A stretch of 64,000 nucleotides of DNA, taken from NCBI RefSeq assembly GCF_005405885.1, contig NZ_BJFL01000007.1, positions 152,571 to 216,570 of the forward strand, in the 5' to 3' direction. Under the pieces are notes generated by a model. That model saw only the letters and a list, made by a program, of their open reading frames with translations. It did no database searches and had not been told where the DNA came from. This document shows, piece by piece, positions 1 through 8,862 of the stretch. This DNA comes from Gandjariella thermophila (GTDB lineage: Bacteria > Actinomycetota > Actinomycetes > Mycobacteriales > Pseudonocardiaceae). The translations under genes and the position numbers were made by a program. Each line of letters opens with the position of its first letter. Positions within the stretch are counted from its first letter, which is position 1.

Positions 1-189
1 GTGGTGCGCAAGCGCCCGGTGGTGGTGACCGACGAGAACGGTGACGACACCATCGCCATCCGCTCCATGGCGTACCTGGCGCTGACCTACGACCACCGCC
101 TGGTCGACGGCGCCGACGCCGGCCGGTTCCTCACCACGGTGAAGAACCGCCTGGAGGAGGGCGCCTTCGAGTCCGACCTCGGACTGTAA
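1..189 (+). CDS. sucB: Dihydrolipoamide acyltransferase (E2), C-terminal part
   Basis: This is the 3' end of a gene that starts before the window, open from base 1. The 62 visible residues carry the E2 catalytic signature [13 protein letters not shown] and end in FESDLGL, typical of the C-terminus of 2-oxoacid dehydrogenase E2 subunits. The enzyme transfers acyl groups from lipoyl-lysine to CoA in the cytoplasm. The next genes are a TIGR01777 epimerase, lipB and lipA, the order around M. tuberculosis Rv2215 (dlaT/sucB), so E2 lies beside the genes that make its cofactor. Whether it serves the pyruvate or the 2-oxoglutarate complex cannot be told from this fragment. Confidence 0.87.
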   Translation: MVRKRPVVVTDENGDDTIAIRSMAYLALTYDHRLVDGADAGRFLTTVKNRLEEGAFESDLGL

Positions 190-201
190 CCGGTTTGACA
201 G

Positions 202-235
202 GACGCGGCCCCCGCCCGCCGGCGGGGGCCGCGTC
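202..235 (+). terminator. Hairpin terminator after the E2 gene
   Basis: A perfect 14-bp stem (202-215 with 222-235) and a 6-nt loop lie 13 bases after the E2 stop codon. There is no T-run, which is usual for actinomycete terminators. Confidence 0.7.
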
Positions 236-275
236 GCGTGTGCACCAGCCCGCCGGGTCGGCGACCATACGAGCT

Positions 276-1190
276 ATGCGCGTCGTCGTCGCCGGTTCCT
301 CCGGGCTGATCGGTACCGCTCTCGTCGCCGCCCTCCGCCAGGCCGGGCACGAGGTGATCCGCCTGGTGCGCCGGCCGCCCGCGGCCCCGGGTGAGCGGGG
401 CTGGGACCCGCCCGCCGGCACCATCCAGCCGGGCGCGCTGAACGGCGCGGCGGCGGTGGTCAACCTGTGCGGTGTGGGTGTGGTGGACCGGCGCTGGACC
501 GCGGCCCGCAAGCAGGTGATCCGGGACAGCCGCACGGTGCCGACCGAGGTGCTCGCCGCCGCGGTCGCCGACCATGGGGTGCCCACCCTGGTCAACGCCT
601 CGGCGGTGGGCTACTACGGGGACACCGGTGACACCGTGGTGGACGAGACCTCCCCGGCCGGCACCGGGTTTCTCGCCGACGTGTGCCGGGACTGGGAGGC
701 GGCCACCAAGCCGGCCGCGGACGCCGGGGCCCGGGTGGTGCGGCTGCGCACCGGCCTGGTGCTGTCCGGCTCCGGTGGCCTGCTCGGCCGGGTGCGCCCG
801 CTGTTCGCGGTGGCCCTGGGCGCGCGGCTGGGCGAGGGCCGGCAGTGGATGCCGTGGATCTCGCTGGCCGACGAGGTGGGCGCGATCCGGTTCGTGCTGG
901 AGCGCGACGACGTGGCCGGGCCGGTCAACCTGACCGCGCCGGGTCCGGTGACCAACGCCGAGTTCACCCGGGCGCTGGGCCGCGCACTGGGCCGGCCGGC
1001 GCCCTGGACGGCGCCCGCGTTCGTGCTGCGCGCCGCGCTGGGCGAGCTGGCCGACGAGGCGCTGCTCGCCGGCCAGCGGGCGGTGCCGGAGGTGTTGCAG
1101 CGGCATGGATACCGGTTCCAGCACCCGGCGCTCGCCGTCGCCCTGCACGCCCTCCTCCGCCGCTCACAGCCGGTTGCGGAACCGGAGTGA
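276..1190 (+). CDS. TIGR01777 family epimerase (SDR39U1-like)
   Basis: A 304-residue NAD(P)-binding protein that begins [17 protein letters not shown], a Rossmann glycine motif at the N-terminus. The central motif around residues 109-115 (SAVGYYGD) and the C-terminal region ([17 protein letters not shown]) are typical of TIGR01777 nucleoside-diphosphate-sugar epimerase-like proteins. The substrate of this family is not established. The ATG at 276 is chosen because family members begin at the beta strand before the glycine motif. It sits between the E2 gene and lipB, as Rv2216 does in M. tuberculosis, so it may belong to the lipoate or cell-envelope housekeeping set. Confidence 0.85.
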   Translation: MRVVVAGSSGLIGTALVAALRQAGHEVIRLVRRPPAAPGERGWDPPAGTIQPGALNGAAAVVNLCGVGVVDRRWTAARKQVIRDSRTVPTEVLAAAVADHGVPTLVNASAVGYYGDTGDTVVDETSPAGTGFLADVCRDWEAATKPAADAGARVVRLRTGLVLSGSGGLLGRVRPLFAVALGARLGEGRQWMPWISLADEVGAIRFVLERDDVAGPVNLTAPGPVTNAEFTRALGRALGRPAPWTAPAFVLRAALGELADEALLAGQRAVPEVLQRHGYRFQHPALAVALHALLRRSQPVAEPE

Positions 1191-1342
1191 CGTGCGACAC
1201 CCAGCACGGGACCGCGCCAGGGCGAGGCCCCGCGCTCGCGGGAGCGCCCATCAGACACAACGGCACTGCCATGTCGCGGTCGGACCCCGGCGATCGCGGC
1301 ACGCGTTCGCGGAGCAGGCACCGAGGCGTAAGGTCGGTGGTC

Positions 1343-2080
1343 GTGAGCAGCCCCGACACCTCCTGCCGCGCCTCGACCGACCCGGTCGAGGTGCGTGATC
1401 TCGGCACCATCGACTACCTCAGCGCCTGGGAGTTGCAGCGGGAACTGGCCGCCGCGCGGGCGGACGGCGCCGGGCCGGACACGCTGCTGCTGCTGGAGCA
1501 TCCCTCGGTGTACACCGCCGGAAAGCGCACCGCCCCGGAGGACCGCCCGACCGACGGCACCCCGGTGATCGACGTGGACCGGGGCGGCAAGATCACCTGG
1601 CACGGCCCGGGGCAACTGGTGGGCTACCCGATCGTGCGTCTCGGCGACCCGGTGGACGTGGTCGACTACGTGCGCCGGATCGAGGAGGCGCTGATCGTGG
1701 TGTGCGAGCGGCTGGGCCTGGAAACCGGCCGGGTGGACGGCCGCAGCGGGGTCTGGCTGCCCGCGGACGGCGAACGGCCGGAACGCAAGATCGCCGCGAT
1801 CGGCATCCGGGTGCAGCGCGGCGTCACCATGCACGGCTTCGAGATCAACTGCAACGCCGATCTCACCGCGTTCGACCGGATCGTGCCGTGCGGCATCCGG
1901 GACGCCGGGGTGACGTCGCTGTCCGCCGAGCTGGGCCGGGACATCACCGTGGCGGAGGTCCGCCCGATGGCCGCGCAGGCAGTGCTGGACGTGCTGGACG
2001 GCCGCATCCCGATCACCGACCGGCCGGTGCGCCGCGCCCAGCCGACCGCCGCCGGAGTCACCTTCGCGCTCCCCTCCTGA
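1343..2080 (+). CDS. lipB: Octanoyl-ACP:protein N-octanoyltransferase LipB
   Basis: LipB moves octanoate from acyl carrier protein to the lipoyl domains of E2 and GcvH, the first step of lipoate assembly. The 245-residue product has the family signature [12 protein letters not shown] at about residues 80-91, the active-site lysine in ERKIAAIGI (about K149) and the catalytic cysteine in VPCGIRD (about C183). No ATG is available near the N-terminus. The GTG at 1343 gives a normal length, but its ribosome site is weak (AAGGT about 10 bases upstream), so the exact start is uncertain. lipA follows 5.8 kb downstream. In M. tuberculosis the two are adjacent, so the genes between them here are insertions. 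Confidence 0.93.
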   Translation: MSSPDTSCRASTDPVEVRDLGTIDYLSAWELQRELAAARADGAGPDTLLLLEHPSVYTAGKRTAPEDRPTDGTPVIDVDRGGKITWHGPGQLVGYPIVRLGDPVDVVDYVRRIEEALIVVCERLGLETGRVDGRSGVWLPADGERPERKIAAIGIRVQRGVTMHGFEINCNADLTAFDRIVPCGIRDAGVTSLSAELGRDITVAEVRPMAAQAVLDVLDGRIPITDRPVRRAQPTAAGVTFALPS

Positions 2081-2446
2081 TTCCTCCCGACCGGCGGACT
2101 GCTGCCACGATGGCGTGCGGCGCCCGGCGGCCCGGCCGCCGGATGCGCCATACTCCGTGATCGGGTGACGGCCCCGAGGCGGCCTGATGGATCCGGGTGT
2201 GGCACCTTGTTCGGCTGGTGCGGTATCCATCTGACGGGGCGAGTGCTCGTGTCAGTGACGCGCCGCCGGGCCGGGTGGGCCTTCTCTCGGTGCCCCGGCC
2301 CGGTGTGACGGCGTGGCCCGCCGTTCCATGACCGTGCCGCGGCGCGGCGGTGCCGAGCGGGTCGCGGCGCGCGGTGGTGACGAATCCGGGCCGGGCGACG
2401 ACGTGTCGGCGCCGGCGCCGGCAGAGGTGCAGGAGGATCGTCAGGG
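2081..2446. other. Intergenic region between lipB and a membrane protein gene
   Basis: I see no convincing gene in these 366 bases. The open frames on either strand are low-complexity GC-driven frames without family resemblance. The last 20 bases carry an AGGAGG ribosome site for the next gene at about 2430-2435. A promoter for that gene is presumably here, but I see no clear -10 or -35. Confidence 0.5.
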
Positions 2447-3757
2447 TTGAGCAGCACAAGCACGGACCTTGGGGAGTCGGTGCCGGTGCCGGCGGCCGGG
2501 GCGGAGGACGCCCAGGCGGACGACGAGGGAGTGGCAGCGGCGCGGACGGTGGAGGCAACCTCGGTGGCCGCGGCGGAGGCCACCGCGGGAAGAACGGCGG
2601 CCCCCGGCTTACCGCTGGCCGGCTGGTTCGCCGCGGCCCGCGCGGCGTTCCGCCCCGCCGCTCCGGCCGTTCTCGGCTACCTGGCGATCAGAGCCATCGG
2701 GTTCGTGGTGATGTGGGGCATGGTGCGCGGCGCCCGCCGCCCGACGACCCTGCCCCAGTTGCTCGGCTCCTGGGACGGCAAGTGGTTCCTGCGCCTGGCC
2801 AACGACGGCTACGACCACGCGGTGCGCATCCTGCCCAACGGCGACCCCAAGCAGTCCACGCTCGCGTTCTTCCCCGGCTACCCGTTCCTGGTCCGCTGGC
2901 TCGGCGCGCTGCCAGGGATGCACAACCTCTCGGCCGCCGTGCTGATCACGCTGATCTCCGGCGCGGTCGCCGCCTGGGGAGTCTTCGAGGTGGGTCGCAG
3001 CATCTCCGGAAGCGACCGGGTGGGCACCGCGCTGGCCCTGCTGTGGGCGGTGGCGCCGGGCTCCGTGGTGCTGCAGATGGCCTACTCGGAGGCGCTGTTC
3101 ACCGCCGTCGCCGCCTGGGCCCTGGTGGCCATGCTGCGCCAGAAGTGGCTGACCGCCGGCGTGCTGACCTTCGCGGCCGGCCTGGTGCGCAACACGGGCC
3201 TGGCGCTGGTGGCCGCGCTCGCGGTGGCCGCGCTGATCGCCACCCCGCGGGAGCAGGACCGCCTGCGGCGGTGGGCCGCGGTCGCGCTGTCCTCGCTGAG
3301 CACGGTCGGTTTCCTGCTCTGGGTGGGCATCCAGGCACACCGGCTGGACGGTTGGTTCTGGTTGCAGGACAGGGCGTGGGGGCTCAGCTTCGACGGCGGC
3401 ATCGGCACCTTCGGCAAGGTGAGCCACTTCCTGGTCACCGACGGCAACGTGTACTACTCGCTCACCGCGCTGGTCGTGGTGGCCACGCTGCTGCTGTTCG
3501 GCTGGTCGTTCGCGGAGCGGATCCCGTTGCCACTGCGGGTCTACACCACCGGGGTGGTGATCCTGGCCCTGGGTAGCTCCGGCTTCTTCAACTCCAAGCC
3601 GCGCTTCCTGCTGCCCGCCTTCCTGCTCGCCTACCCGCTGGCGGTGCTGCTCGCCCGGGTGCGGCTGCGGGTGCAGGCGGCGCTGTTCCCGGTGCTCGGC
3701 ATGACCGCCGTCTGGTACGGCACCTACGTGATGACCATCACCGGCAGCAATCCCTGA
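2447..3757 (+). CDS. PIG-V/GT-C-like integral membrane mannosyltransferase
   Basis: A 436-residue protein with a hydrophilic N-terminus of about 60 residues followed by many membrane segments. The loop after the first segment contains SWDGKWFLRLANDGYD and further on AFFPGYPFLVRWLG, the arrangement seen in actinobacterial PIG-V (GPI mannosyltransferase 2-like) GT-C proteins, where acidic residues in the first extracytoplasmic loop act in catalysis. It probably transfers mannose from a polyprenyl phosphate donor to a lipid or glycan outside the membrane; the acceptor is unknown. The start is TTG at 2447, with AGGAGG about 11 bases upstream. No direct partner is visible beside it. Confidence 0.72.
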   Translation: MSSTSTDLGESVPVPAAGAEDAQADDEGVAAARTVEATSVAAAEATAGRTAAPGLPLAGWFAAARAAFRPAAPAVLGYLAIRAIGFVVMWGMVRGARRPTTLPQLLGSWDGKWFLRLANDGYDHAVRILPNGDPKQSTLAFFPGYPFLVRWLGALPGMHNLSAAVLITLISGAVAAWGVFEVGRSISGSDRVGTALALLWAVAPGSVVLQMAYSEALFTAVAAWALVAMLRQKWLTAGVLTFAAGLVRNTGLALVAALAVAALIATPREQDRLRRWAAVALSSLSTVGFLLWVGIQAHRLDGWFWLQDRAWGLSFDGGIGTFGKVSHFLVTDGNVYYSLTALVVVATLLLFGWSFAERIPLPLRVYTTGVVILALGSSGFFNSKPRFLLPAFLLAYPLAVLLARVRLRVQAALFPVLGMTAVWYGTYVMTITGSNP

Positions 3758-4007
3758 CCGGCGGCGGGTCTCGCAACGGGCGAAGCGCGCTCGTGTCGAG
3801 CGCCCCTCACGGCGCGTGATCCCGCGCCCGGTGCGAAATGGCCCATTGGTGGACTCTCGCCGGTGCCGTCCGCAGGCGATGATCACTGGGGACGGGCGCG
3901 ACGTCTCGGTGCCGACCGCGACCCCCGGGCCGCCTGGCCCGGGCGTTCCGGGGGCCGGCTCGCCGGGCCGCGCCAGGCACAGTGAGCAGCACCGCGGAGG
4001 CGAGCGC

Positions 4008-4310
4008 GTGAGCAACCGACAGACCCTGACGCCAGACGTGACCAGGCACCAGGGGGTGTGCCGCCCGCGCGCGAGCGAGGACGGGTGGGGCACCGTGCTG
4101 CTGCTGGTGCGGCTGCGCCGGGGCATCGTCGGTGAGGCCCGGCGCGTGGTGCACCTGGTGCCGGTGCCCACCGAGCACGTGCCGGCGGTGCTGACCGCGT
4201 ACTGCGGCGCGGAGATCGTGCCCGGCACCGCCGAGGTGCTGTCCTGCTTCACCGGCGTGCCGTGCACCCCGTGCCTGGCCGCCGCCCCGTTACCGGAGGA
4301 CGACCGGTAG
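4008..4310 (+). CDS. Small hypothetical protein with C-terminal cysteines
   Basis: A 100-residue protein that I do not recognise. The GTG at 4008 has GGAGG 7 bases upstream, which decides the start. The C-terminal half holds four cysteines (YCGAE, SCFTG, PCTPC), suggesting a metal site or disulphides. No signal peptide or membrane segment is present. It lies alone between the membrane glycosyltransferase and a convergent oxidoreductase. Codon use is normal for the window. Confidence 0.6.
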   Translation: MSNRQTLTPDVTRHQGVCRPRASEDGWGTVLLLVRLRRGIVGEARRVVHLVPVPTEHVPAVLTAYCGAEIVPGTAEVLSCFTGVPCTPCLAAAPLPEDDR

Positions 4311-4368
4311 TACCGGTCCACCGCGAGGGCCGGCGGCGTTGTCGACCACGCCGCGACATTCCGCTGAG

Positions 4369-5316
4369 CTACCGCAGTTGCGGCGCCACCTCGGCCGCGA
4401 TCAGCTCCACATGGTCCAGGTCGGACAGGTCGAGCAACTGCAGGTAGACCCGGGCGATGCCGGTGCGCTGCCGCCAGGTGCCGAGCCGGTCGACCACCTC
4501 GGCGGGCGTGCCGCACAGGCCGTTGCGCCGGAGTTCGTCCACCTCGCGGCCGATCGCCTTGGCCCGGCGGGCGATCTCCGCCTCATCCCGGCCCACGCAC
4601 ACCACCAGGGCGGCGGAACGGATGATCTCCGCCGGATCGCGGCCGATCTCGGTGCATGCGGCGGCAACCCGCTCGTACTGGGCGACCGCGCTGTCCACGT
4701 CGACGAAGGGCAGGTTGAACTCGTCGGCGAACCGCGCGGCCAGCGCGGGGGTCCGCCGGGCGCCCATGCCGCCGATCAGCACGGGCGGCCGGGGCCGCTG
4801 CGCCGGCTTGGGCAGCGCCGGCGAGTCGGTGAGCCGGTAGTGCTTGCCGGCGAAGGAGAAGCTCTGTCCCTCGGGCGTGGCCCACAGCCCGGTGATGATC
4901 TCCAACTGCTCGGCGTACCGCTCGAACCGCTCCCGCAGCGACCCGAACGGGATGCCGTACGCGGTGTGCTCGGCCTCATACCAGCCGGACCCGATGCCGA
5001 ACTCCACCCGGCCACCCGACATCTGGTCGACCTGCGCCACGCTGATCGCCAGCGGGCCGGGCAACCGGAAGGTGCCCGCGGTCATCAGCGTGCCCAGCCG
5101 CAGCCGGGACGTCTCCCTGGCCAGGCCGGCGAGCGTGATCCAGGCGTCGGTGGGTCCGGGCAGCCCGGTCACCGAGCCCATCTTCAGGTAGTGGTCGGAG
5201 CGGAAGAACGCGTCGTAGCCGGCGTCCTCGGCGGTCCTGGCGACCCGGAGCAGGTCGTCGTAGGTCGCACCCTGCTGGGGTTCGGTGAAGATGCGGAAGC
5301 TCAACGAGGTGTCCAC
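4369..5316 (-). CDS. LLM class F420-dependent oxidoreductase (TIGR03560-like)
   Basis: A 315-residue luciferase-like TIM-barrel oxidoreductase that begins with GTG. The N-terminal FRSDHYLKMG, the central GRVEFGIGSGWYEAEH and PVLIGGMGARRTPALAA are signatures of the LLM F420 group, which uses reduced coenzyme F420 or FMN. The substrate is unknown. It is followed by a TetR gene on the same strand, 48 bases upstream of its start, so the two may be co-transcribed from the TetR promoter and the oxidoreductase may be under TetR control. Confidence 0.85.
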   Translation of the reverse strand: MDTSLSFRIFTEPQQGATYDDLLRVARTAEDAGYDAFFRSDHYLKMGSVTGLPGPTDAWITLAGLARETSRLRLGTLMTAGTFRLPGPLAISVAQVDQMSGGRVEFGIGSGWYEAEHTAYGIPFGSLRERFERYAEQLEIITGLWATPEGQSFSFAGKHYRLTDSPALPKPAQRPRPPVLIGGMGARRTPALAARFADEFNLPFVDVDSAVAQYERVAAACTEIGRDPAEIIRSAALVVCVGRDEAEIARRAKAIGREVDELRRNGLCGTPAEVVDRLGTWRQRTGIARVYLQLLDLSDLDHVELIAAEVAPQLR

Positions 5317-5364
5317 GGGCCGGAGGCTAGCCCTCCCGCCGGGCGCGCGGCACGGCCCGGGTGG

Positions 5365-6015
5365 TCAGCGCGAGGCGCCGCCCGCGGCCGGGCGCCCGGC
5401 GGGGTCGTTGTCGCGCCGGCGCAGCCCGGTCACCACCCGGGACACCGCGCGGGCCACCTCAGCGCCGGCCTGTTCCGGGTCGGTCGCGCTGGCGATCGCG
5501 TGCGCGCCGGCGGAAAGCGCGCCGAACAGTAGCTGGGTGGTGATCTCCACCGGCATGTCCTCGATCTCGCCGGCGTCGATCAACGACTTGATCGCCGCGC
5601 GCAGGACGCCGAAGCTGTAGCGCTCCTCGCACTCCCGCCACGCCTCCCAGCCCATCACCACCGGCGCCTCGTGGATCACGATGCGCTGGAACGACGGCTC
5701 CAGGCAGACCTTCACGTACGCCTCGATCCCCGCCATCGCCGTCTGCCACGGGTCGCCGGGCCCAGCCACGATCGCGCCCAGGTGGGCCATCACCCGGGTC
5801 TCCACCGCGTCGAAGGCCGCCTCGAACAGCGCCTGCTTGCCGCTGAAGTGGTGGTAGAGCGCGCCCTTGGTGACCCGGGCCAGCTTGGCGATCTCGTCCA
5901 GCGAGGTACCGGTGTAGCCGCGCTCGGTGAACAACTCGACGGCGCTGTCCACCAGGGCCTGCCGGGTCGCCTCCGCGTATTCCAACCGCCTCGACTGCAC
6001 TGTCGCCACGCTCAC
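5365..6015 (-). CDS. TetR family transcriptional regulator
   Basis: A helix-turn-helix repressor of about 216 residues. The N-terminal domain reads RQALVDSAVELFTERGYTG and continues LDEIAKLARVTKGALYHHF, the standard TetR DNA-binding fold, followed by an all-helical ligand domain. The GTG at 6015 is used; a GTG two codons later (6009) has the better spaced AGGG. The divergent intergenic space carries paired operator-like repeats (6024-6084). Likely targets are the gene itself, the LLM oxidoreductase downstream and the divergent gene at 6131. The inducer is unknown. Confidence 0.88.
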   Translation of the reverse strand: MSVATVQSRRLEYAEATRQALVDSAVELFTERGYTGTSLDEIAKLARVTKGALYHHFSGKQALFEAAFDAVETRVMAHLGAIVAGPGDPWQTAMAGIEAYVKVCLEPSFQRIVIHEAPVVMGWEAWRECEERYSFGVLRAAIKSLIDAGEIEDMPVEITTQLLFGALSAGAHAIASATDPEQAGAEVARAVSRVVTGLRRRDNDPAGRPAAGGASR

Positions 6016-6023
6016 AACCCTAG

Positions 6024-6084
6024 AACATACCAACGGTACGTACTCATGGTATGTTGTCGACCGAGGGTCCGTACTGACGGTATG
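6024..6084. promoter_or_regulatory. TetR operator candidates: inverted and direct repeats
   Basis: AACATACCA at 6024-6032 is matched by TGGTATGTT at 6047-6055, a perfect 9-bp inverted repeat with a 14-bp spacer. A related block (GGTACGTACTCATGGTATG at 6036-6054) is repeated with four changes at 6066-6084, 30 bp away. The position between the tetR start and the divergent gene fits an operator that controls both. Confidence 0.6.
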
Positions 6085-6130
6085 CCGCAAACCTGTGGTA
6101 TCGACCACGCCACGGGAGGAGGCCGAGCAC

Positions 6131-6649
6131 GTGAGCTGGAACGACTTCTACCAGCGGCGACGCGCCATCGACGAGGTGCTGCGGCGAGCCGCGCGGGACC
6201 CGCGGGGCCCGCTGCCGTTCGCCGACGTACCCGAGGCCGCCGAGATCTTCGGCAGCCAGGACACGTTGCTGCTGGCCCTGCACTACAAGTGGATGCAACT
6301 GCTGACCGGGCGGATCGGCATCGCGCTGTCCGCCGCCGAGCGCAGCCCGGACGTGGACCGGGTCGAGGCGGTCGGCACCGCGTGGCGCGAGCTGGCCGCG
6401 GCGAACCCGGTGCTGCACGCCGTGCTGACCACGCACCTGGACGAGGGTGACCACCGGCTGCGCGCGGCCGTCGAGCGGGAGCAGCGCATGCTCGCGCTGG
6501 CCGCCGGGCTCGCCGAGCCGGACGAGAGCGCCGAGGAGATCAATCGGATCGGTCGCGCCTTCCTGACCCTGCTCCGTCGCACGCCGCTGCCGGTGGCCAA
6601 GCGGCGTAGCCCGGTGGAGCTGCTGCGGCGAATGGTGCCCAGCGGCTGA
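6131..6649 (+). CDS. Hypothetical protein, divergent from tetR
   Basis: A 172-residue soluble, helix-rich protein that I cannot name. It starts at GTG 6131 behind a strong GGAGGAGG at 6115-6122. It has no signal peptide or membrane span. The stretch from about residue 37 to 110 (EAAEIFGSQDTLLLALHYKWMQ and following) recalls uncharacterised actinobacterial proteins that are routinely encoded beside TetR genes. Its promoter region is shared with tetR, so it is probably a regulated target. Confidence 0.65.
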   Translation: MSWNDFYQRRRAIDEVLRRAARDPRGPLPFADVPEAAEIFGSQDTLLLALHYKWMQLLTGRIGIALSAAERSPDVDRVEAVGTAWRELAAANPVLHAVLTTHLDEGDHRLRAAVEREQRMLALAAGLAEPDESAEEINRIGRAFLTLLRRTPLPVAKRRSPVELLRRMVPSG

Positions 6650-6710
6650 CCACCCGCGCGGCGCCCGCCCGATGCCCACCCGCCGCGGGCGCCCCTGGCC
6701 CGGCCGCGAT

Positions 6711-6743
6711 GCCCGGGACGCGTAGGACGACCGCGTCCCGGGC
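6711..6743. terminator. Hairpin terminator
   Basis: A perfect 12-bp inverted repeat (GCCCGGGACGCG and its complement) with a 9-nt loop lies 61 bases after the preceding stop. Confidence 0.6.
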
Positions 6744-6894
6744 GACCTCCGGCAGCCGCGGATATGATCGCGCCCGGACGCGGCCGGGCCTTCGCGCGCC
6801 CTCCCGGGCCCGAGACGGCGCCGGCGGTCACAGGACCTCATCGATGGCCGGCCGGCCCTGGCGAACTTAACCTACCGAGTAGTAGGTGTGGCGC

Positions 6895-7821
6895 ATGGCA
6901 TGGACCGAAGCTGACATCCCGGACCAGTCCGGCCGCACCGTCCTGGTCACCGGAGCCACCGCCGGCCTGGGGCTGCGCACCGCGACCGCGCTCGCCGGCA
7001 GCGGCGCCCGGGTGCTGATGACCGCGCGCTCCGCGGAGCGCGGTGAGCGGGCGCTGGCCGAGGTGCACCGCGCCGGCGGGCGGGCCGAACTCGTCTCCCT
7101 CGACCTGGCCGACCTGTCGTCGGTCCGCAAGGCCGCCACGGAGGTGCGGGAACGCACCGGAGACGCGCTCGACGTACTGATCAACAACGCCGGAGTGATG
7201 GCGCCACCGCTGCGCCGCACCGCCGACGGCTTCGAGCTGCAGTTCGGCACCAACCATCTGGGCCACGCCGCGCTCACCTGGCTGCTCATGCCGGCACTGC
7301 GCGCGAGGCCGGGCGCCCGCGTGGTGACCGTGGCCAGCATGGCCGCCCGCCAGGGCCGGCTGGACCTCGACGACCCGAACTTCCACCACCGCCGGTACTC
7401 CGCCGGGGGCGCGTACGGCCAGTCCAAGCTGGCCAACCTGGTGTTCGCGCTCGAGCTGGACCGCCGCGCCCGGGCCGCCGGCCTGGACCTGGTCAGCGCG
7501 GCCGCGCACCCCGGCTACACCGCCACCAACCTGGTCACCGCGACGGCGCGGGACCGCGGCGGGCCACTGGTGGCGCGGGTGGCCGACCTGGTCACCCGGC
7601 TGACCGCGCAGTCCGTCAAGCGCGGCGCGCTCCCCCAGCTCTACGCGGCCACCGCACCCGGCGTGACCGGCGGCTCCTACGTCGGGCCGGGCTGGCCCGG
7701 TGAGGTGTACGGGCCGCCGGCGCCGGCCCGGCTGTGGCCGGCGGCGCGGGACGAGGAGACGGCGGCCCGGCTGTGGACGGTGACCGCCGAGCTGACCGGG
7801 GTGGCGCCCGATCCGGCGTGA
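6895..7821 (+). CDS. Short-chain dehydrogenase/reductase, retinol dehydrogenase-like
   Basis: A 308-residue classical SDR. It has the cofactor motif TGATAGLG at about residues 19-26, NNAG at 97-100 and the catalytic pair Y174 and K178 in YGQSKLA. The long C-terminal part resembles protochlorophyllide/retinol reductase-like SDRs, probably NADP-dependent; the substrate is unknown. The ATG at 6895 is preferred over the GTG at 6886. A 6-bp inverted repeat (ACCTAC, six bases, GTAGGT) at 6870-6887 sits just before the start and may be an operator. Confidence 0.85.
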   Translation: MAWTEADIPDQSGRTVLVTGATAGLGLRTATALAGSGARVLMTARSAERGERALAEVHRAGGRAELVSLDLADLSSVRKAATEVRERTGDALDVLINNAGVMAPPLRRTADGFELQFGTNHLGHAALTWLLMPALRARPGARVVTVASMAARQGRLDLDDPNFHHRRYSAGGAYGQSKLANLVFALELDRRARAAGLDLVSAAAHPGYTATNLVTATARDRGGPLVARVADLVTRLTAQSVKRGALPQLYAATAPGVTGGSYVGPGWPGEVYGPPAPARLWPAARDEETAARLWTVTAELTGVAPDPA

Positions 7822-7857
7822 CCCCGACCACCCGTGCCGGTGGCGTACCGTGTGGTC

Positions 7858-8859
7858 GTGACCGTCGCGCCGGAGGGGCGCAAGCTGCTGCGGCTGGAGG
7901 CCCGCAACAGCCAGACGCCCATCGAGAAGAAGCCACCGTGGATCAAGACGCGCGCTCGGATGGGCCCCGAGTACAGCGAGCTGAAGGGGCTGGTCCGGCG
8001 GGAGGGCCTGCACACGGTCTGTGAGGAGGCCGGCTGCCCCAACATCTACGAGTGCTGGGAGGACCGCGAGGCCACCTTCCTCATCGGCGGCGAGCAGTGC
8101 ACCCGGCGCTGCGACTTCTGCCAGATCGACACCGGCAAACCGGCCGAGCTGGACACTGACGAGCCGCGCCGGGTCGCCGAGTCGGTGCAGGCGATGGGGT
8201 TGCGGTACTCGACGGTGACCGGGGTCGCCCGCGACGACCTGCCGGACGGCGGCGCGTGGCTGTACGCCGAGACGGTGCGGCAGATCCACGCGCTCAACCC
8301 GGGCACCGGCGTGGAGCTGCTCATCCCCGACTTCAACGCCGAACCCGACCAGCTCGCCGAGGTGTTCGGCTCCCGGCCGGAGGTGCTCGCGCACAACCTG
8401 GAGACCGTGCCGCGGATCTTTCGCAGCATCCGGCCGGCCTTCCGGTACCAGCGCTCGCTGGACGTGCTCACCATGGCCAGGGAGGACGGCCTGGTCACCA
8501 AGTCCAACCTCATCCTCGGCATGGGCGAGACGCCCGAAGAGGTCACCGAGGCGCTGCACGACCTGCACGCGGCCGGCTGCGAGATCGTCACCATCACCCA
8601 GTACCTGCGGCCGAGCGTGCGGCACCACCCGGTGGACCGCTGGGTGAAGCCGGAGGAATTCCTGGCGCACAAGCAGACCGCCGAGGAGATCGGCTTCGCC
8701 GGGGTGATGGCCGGCCCGCTGGTCCGCTCCTCCTACCGCGCCGGCCGGCTGTACGCGCAGGCCAAGCGGCACCGCGGCGAGCCGCTGCCCGAGCACCTCG
8801 CGCACCTGGCCGAGGCCGGACCGGCGGCCCAGGAGGTCAGCGCCCTGCTGGCCCGCTGA
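7858..8859 (+). CDS. lipA: Lipoyl synthase LipA (radical SAM)
   Basis: LipA inserts two sulphur atoms into protein-bound octanoyl groups and completes lipoate synthesis begun by LipB. The 333-residue product has the auxiliary 4Fe-4S cluster motif with cysteines at 55, 60 and 66 ([12 protein letters not shown]) and the radical SAM motif CTRRCDFC (81, 85, 88). The GTG at 7858 is chosen because family members begin [13 protein letters not shown]. It follows the SDR by 36 bases and converges on the next gene with only 3 bases between the stop codons. Confidence 0.95.
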   Translation: MTVAPEGRKLLRLEARNSQTPIEKKPPWIKTRARMGPEYSELKGLVRREGLHTVCEEAGCPNIYECWEDREATFLIGGEQCTRRCDFCQIDTGKPAELDTDEPRRVAESVQAMGLRYSTVTGVARDDLPDGGAWLYAETVRQIHALNPGTGVELLIPDFNAEPDQLAEVFGSRPEVLAHNLETVPRIFRSIRPAFRYQRSLDVLTMAREDGLVTKSNLILGMGETPEEVTEALHDLHAAGCEIVTITQYLRPSVRHHPVDRWVKPEEFLAHKQTAEEIGFAGVMAGPLVRSSYRAGRLYAQAKRHRGEPLPEHLAHLAEAGPAAQEVSALLAR

Positions 8860-8862
8860 CCG

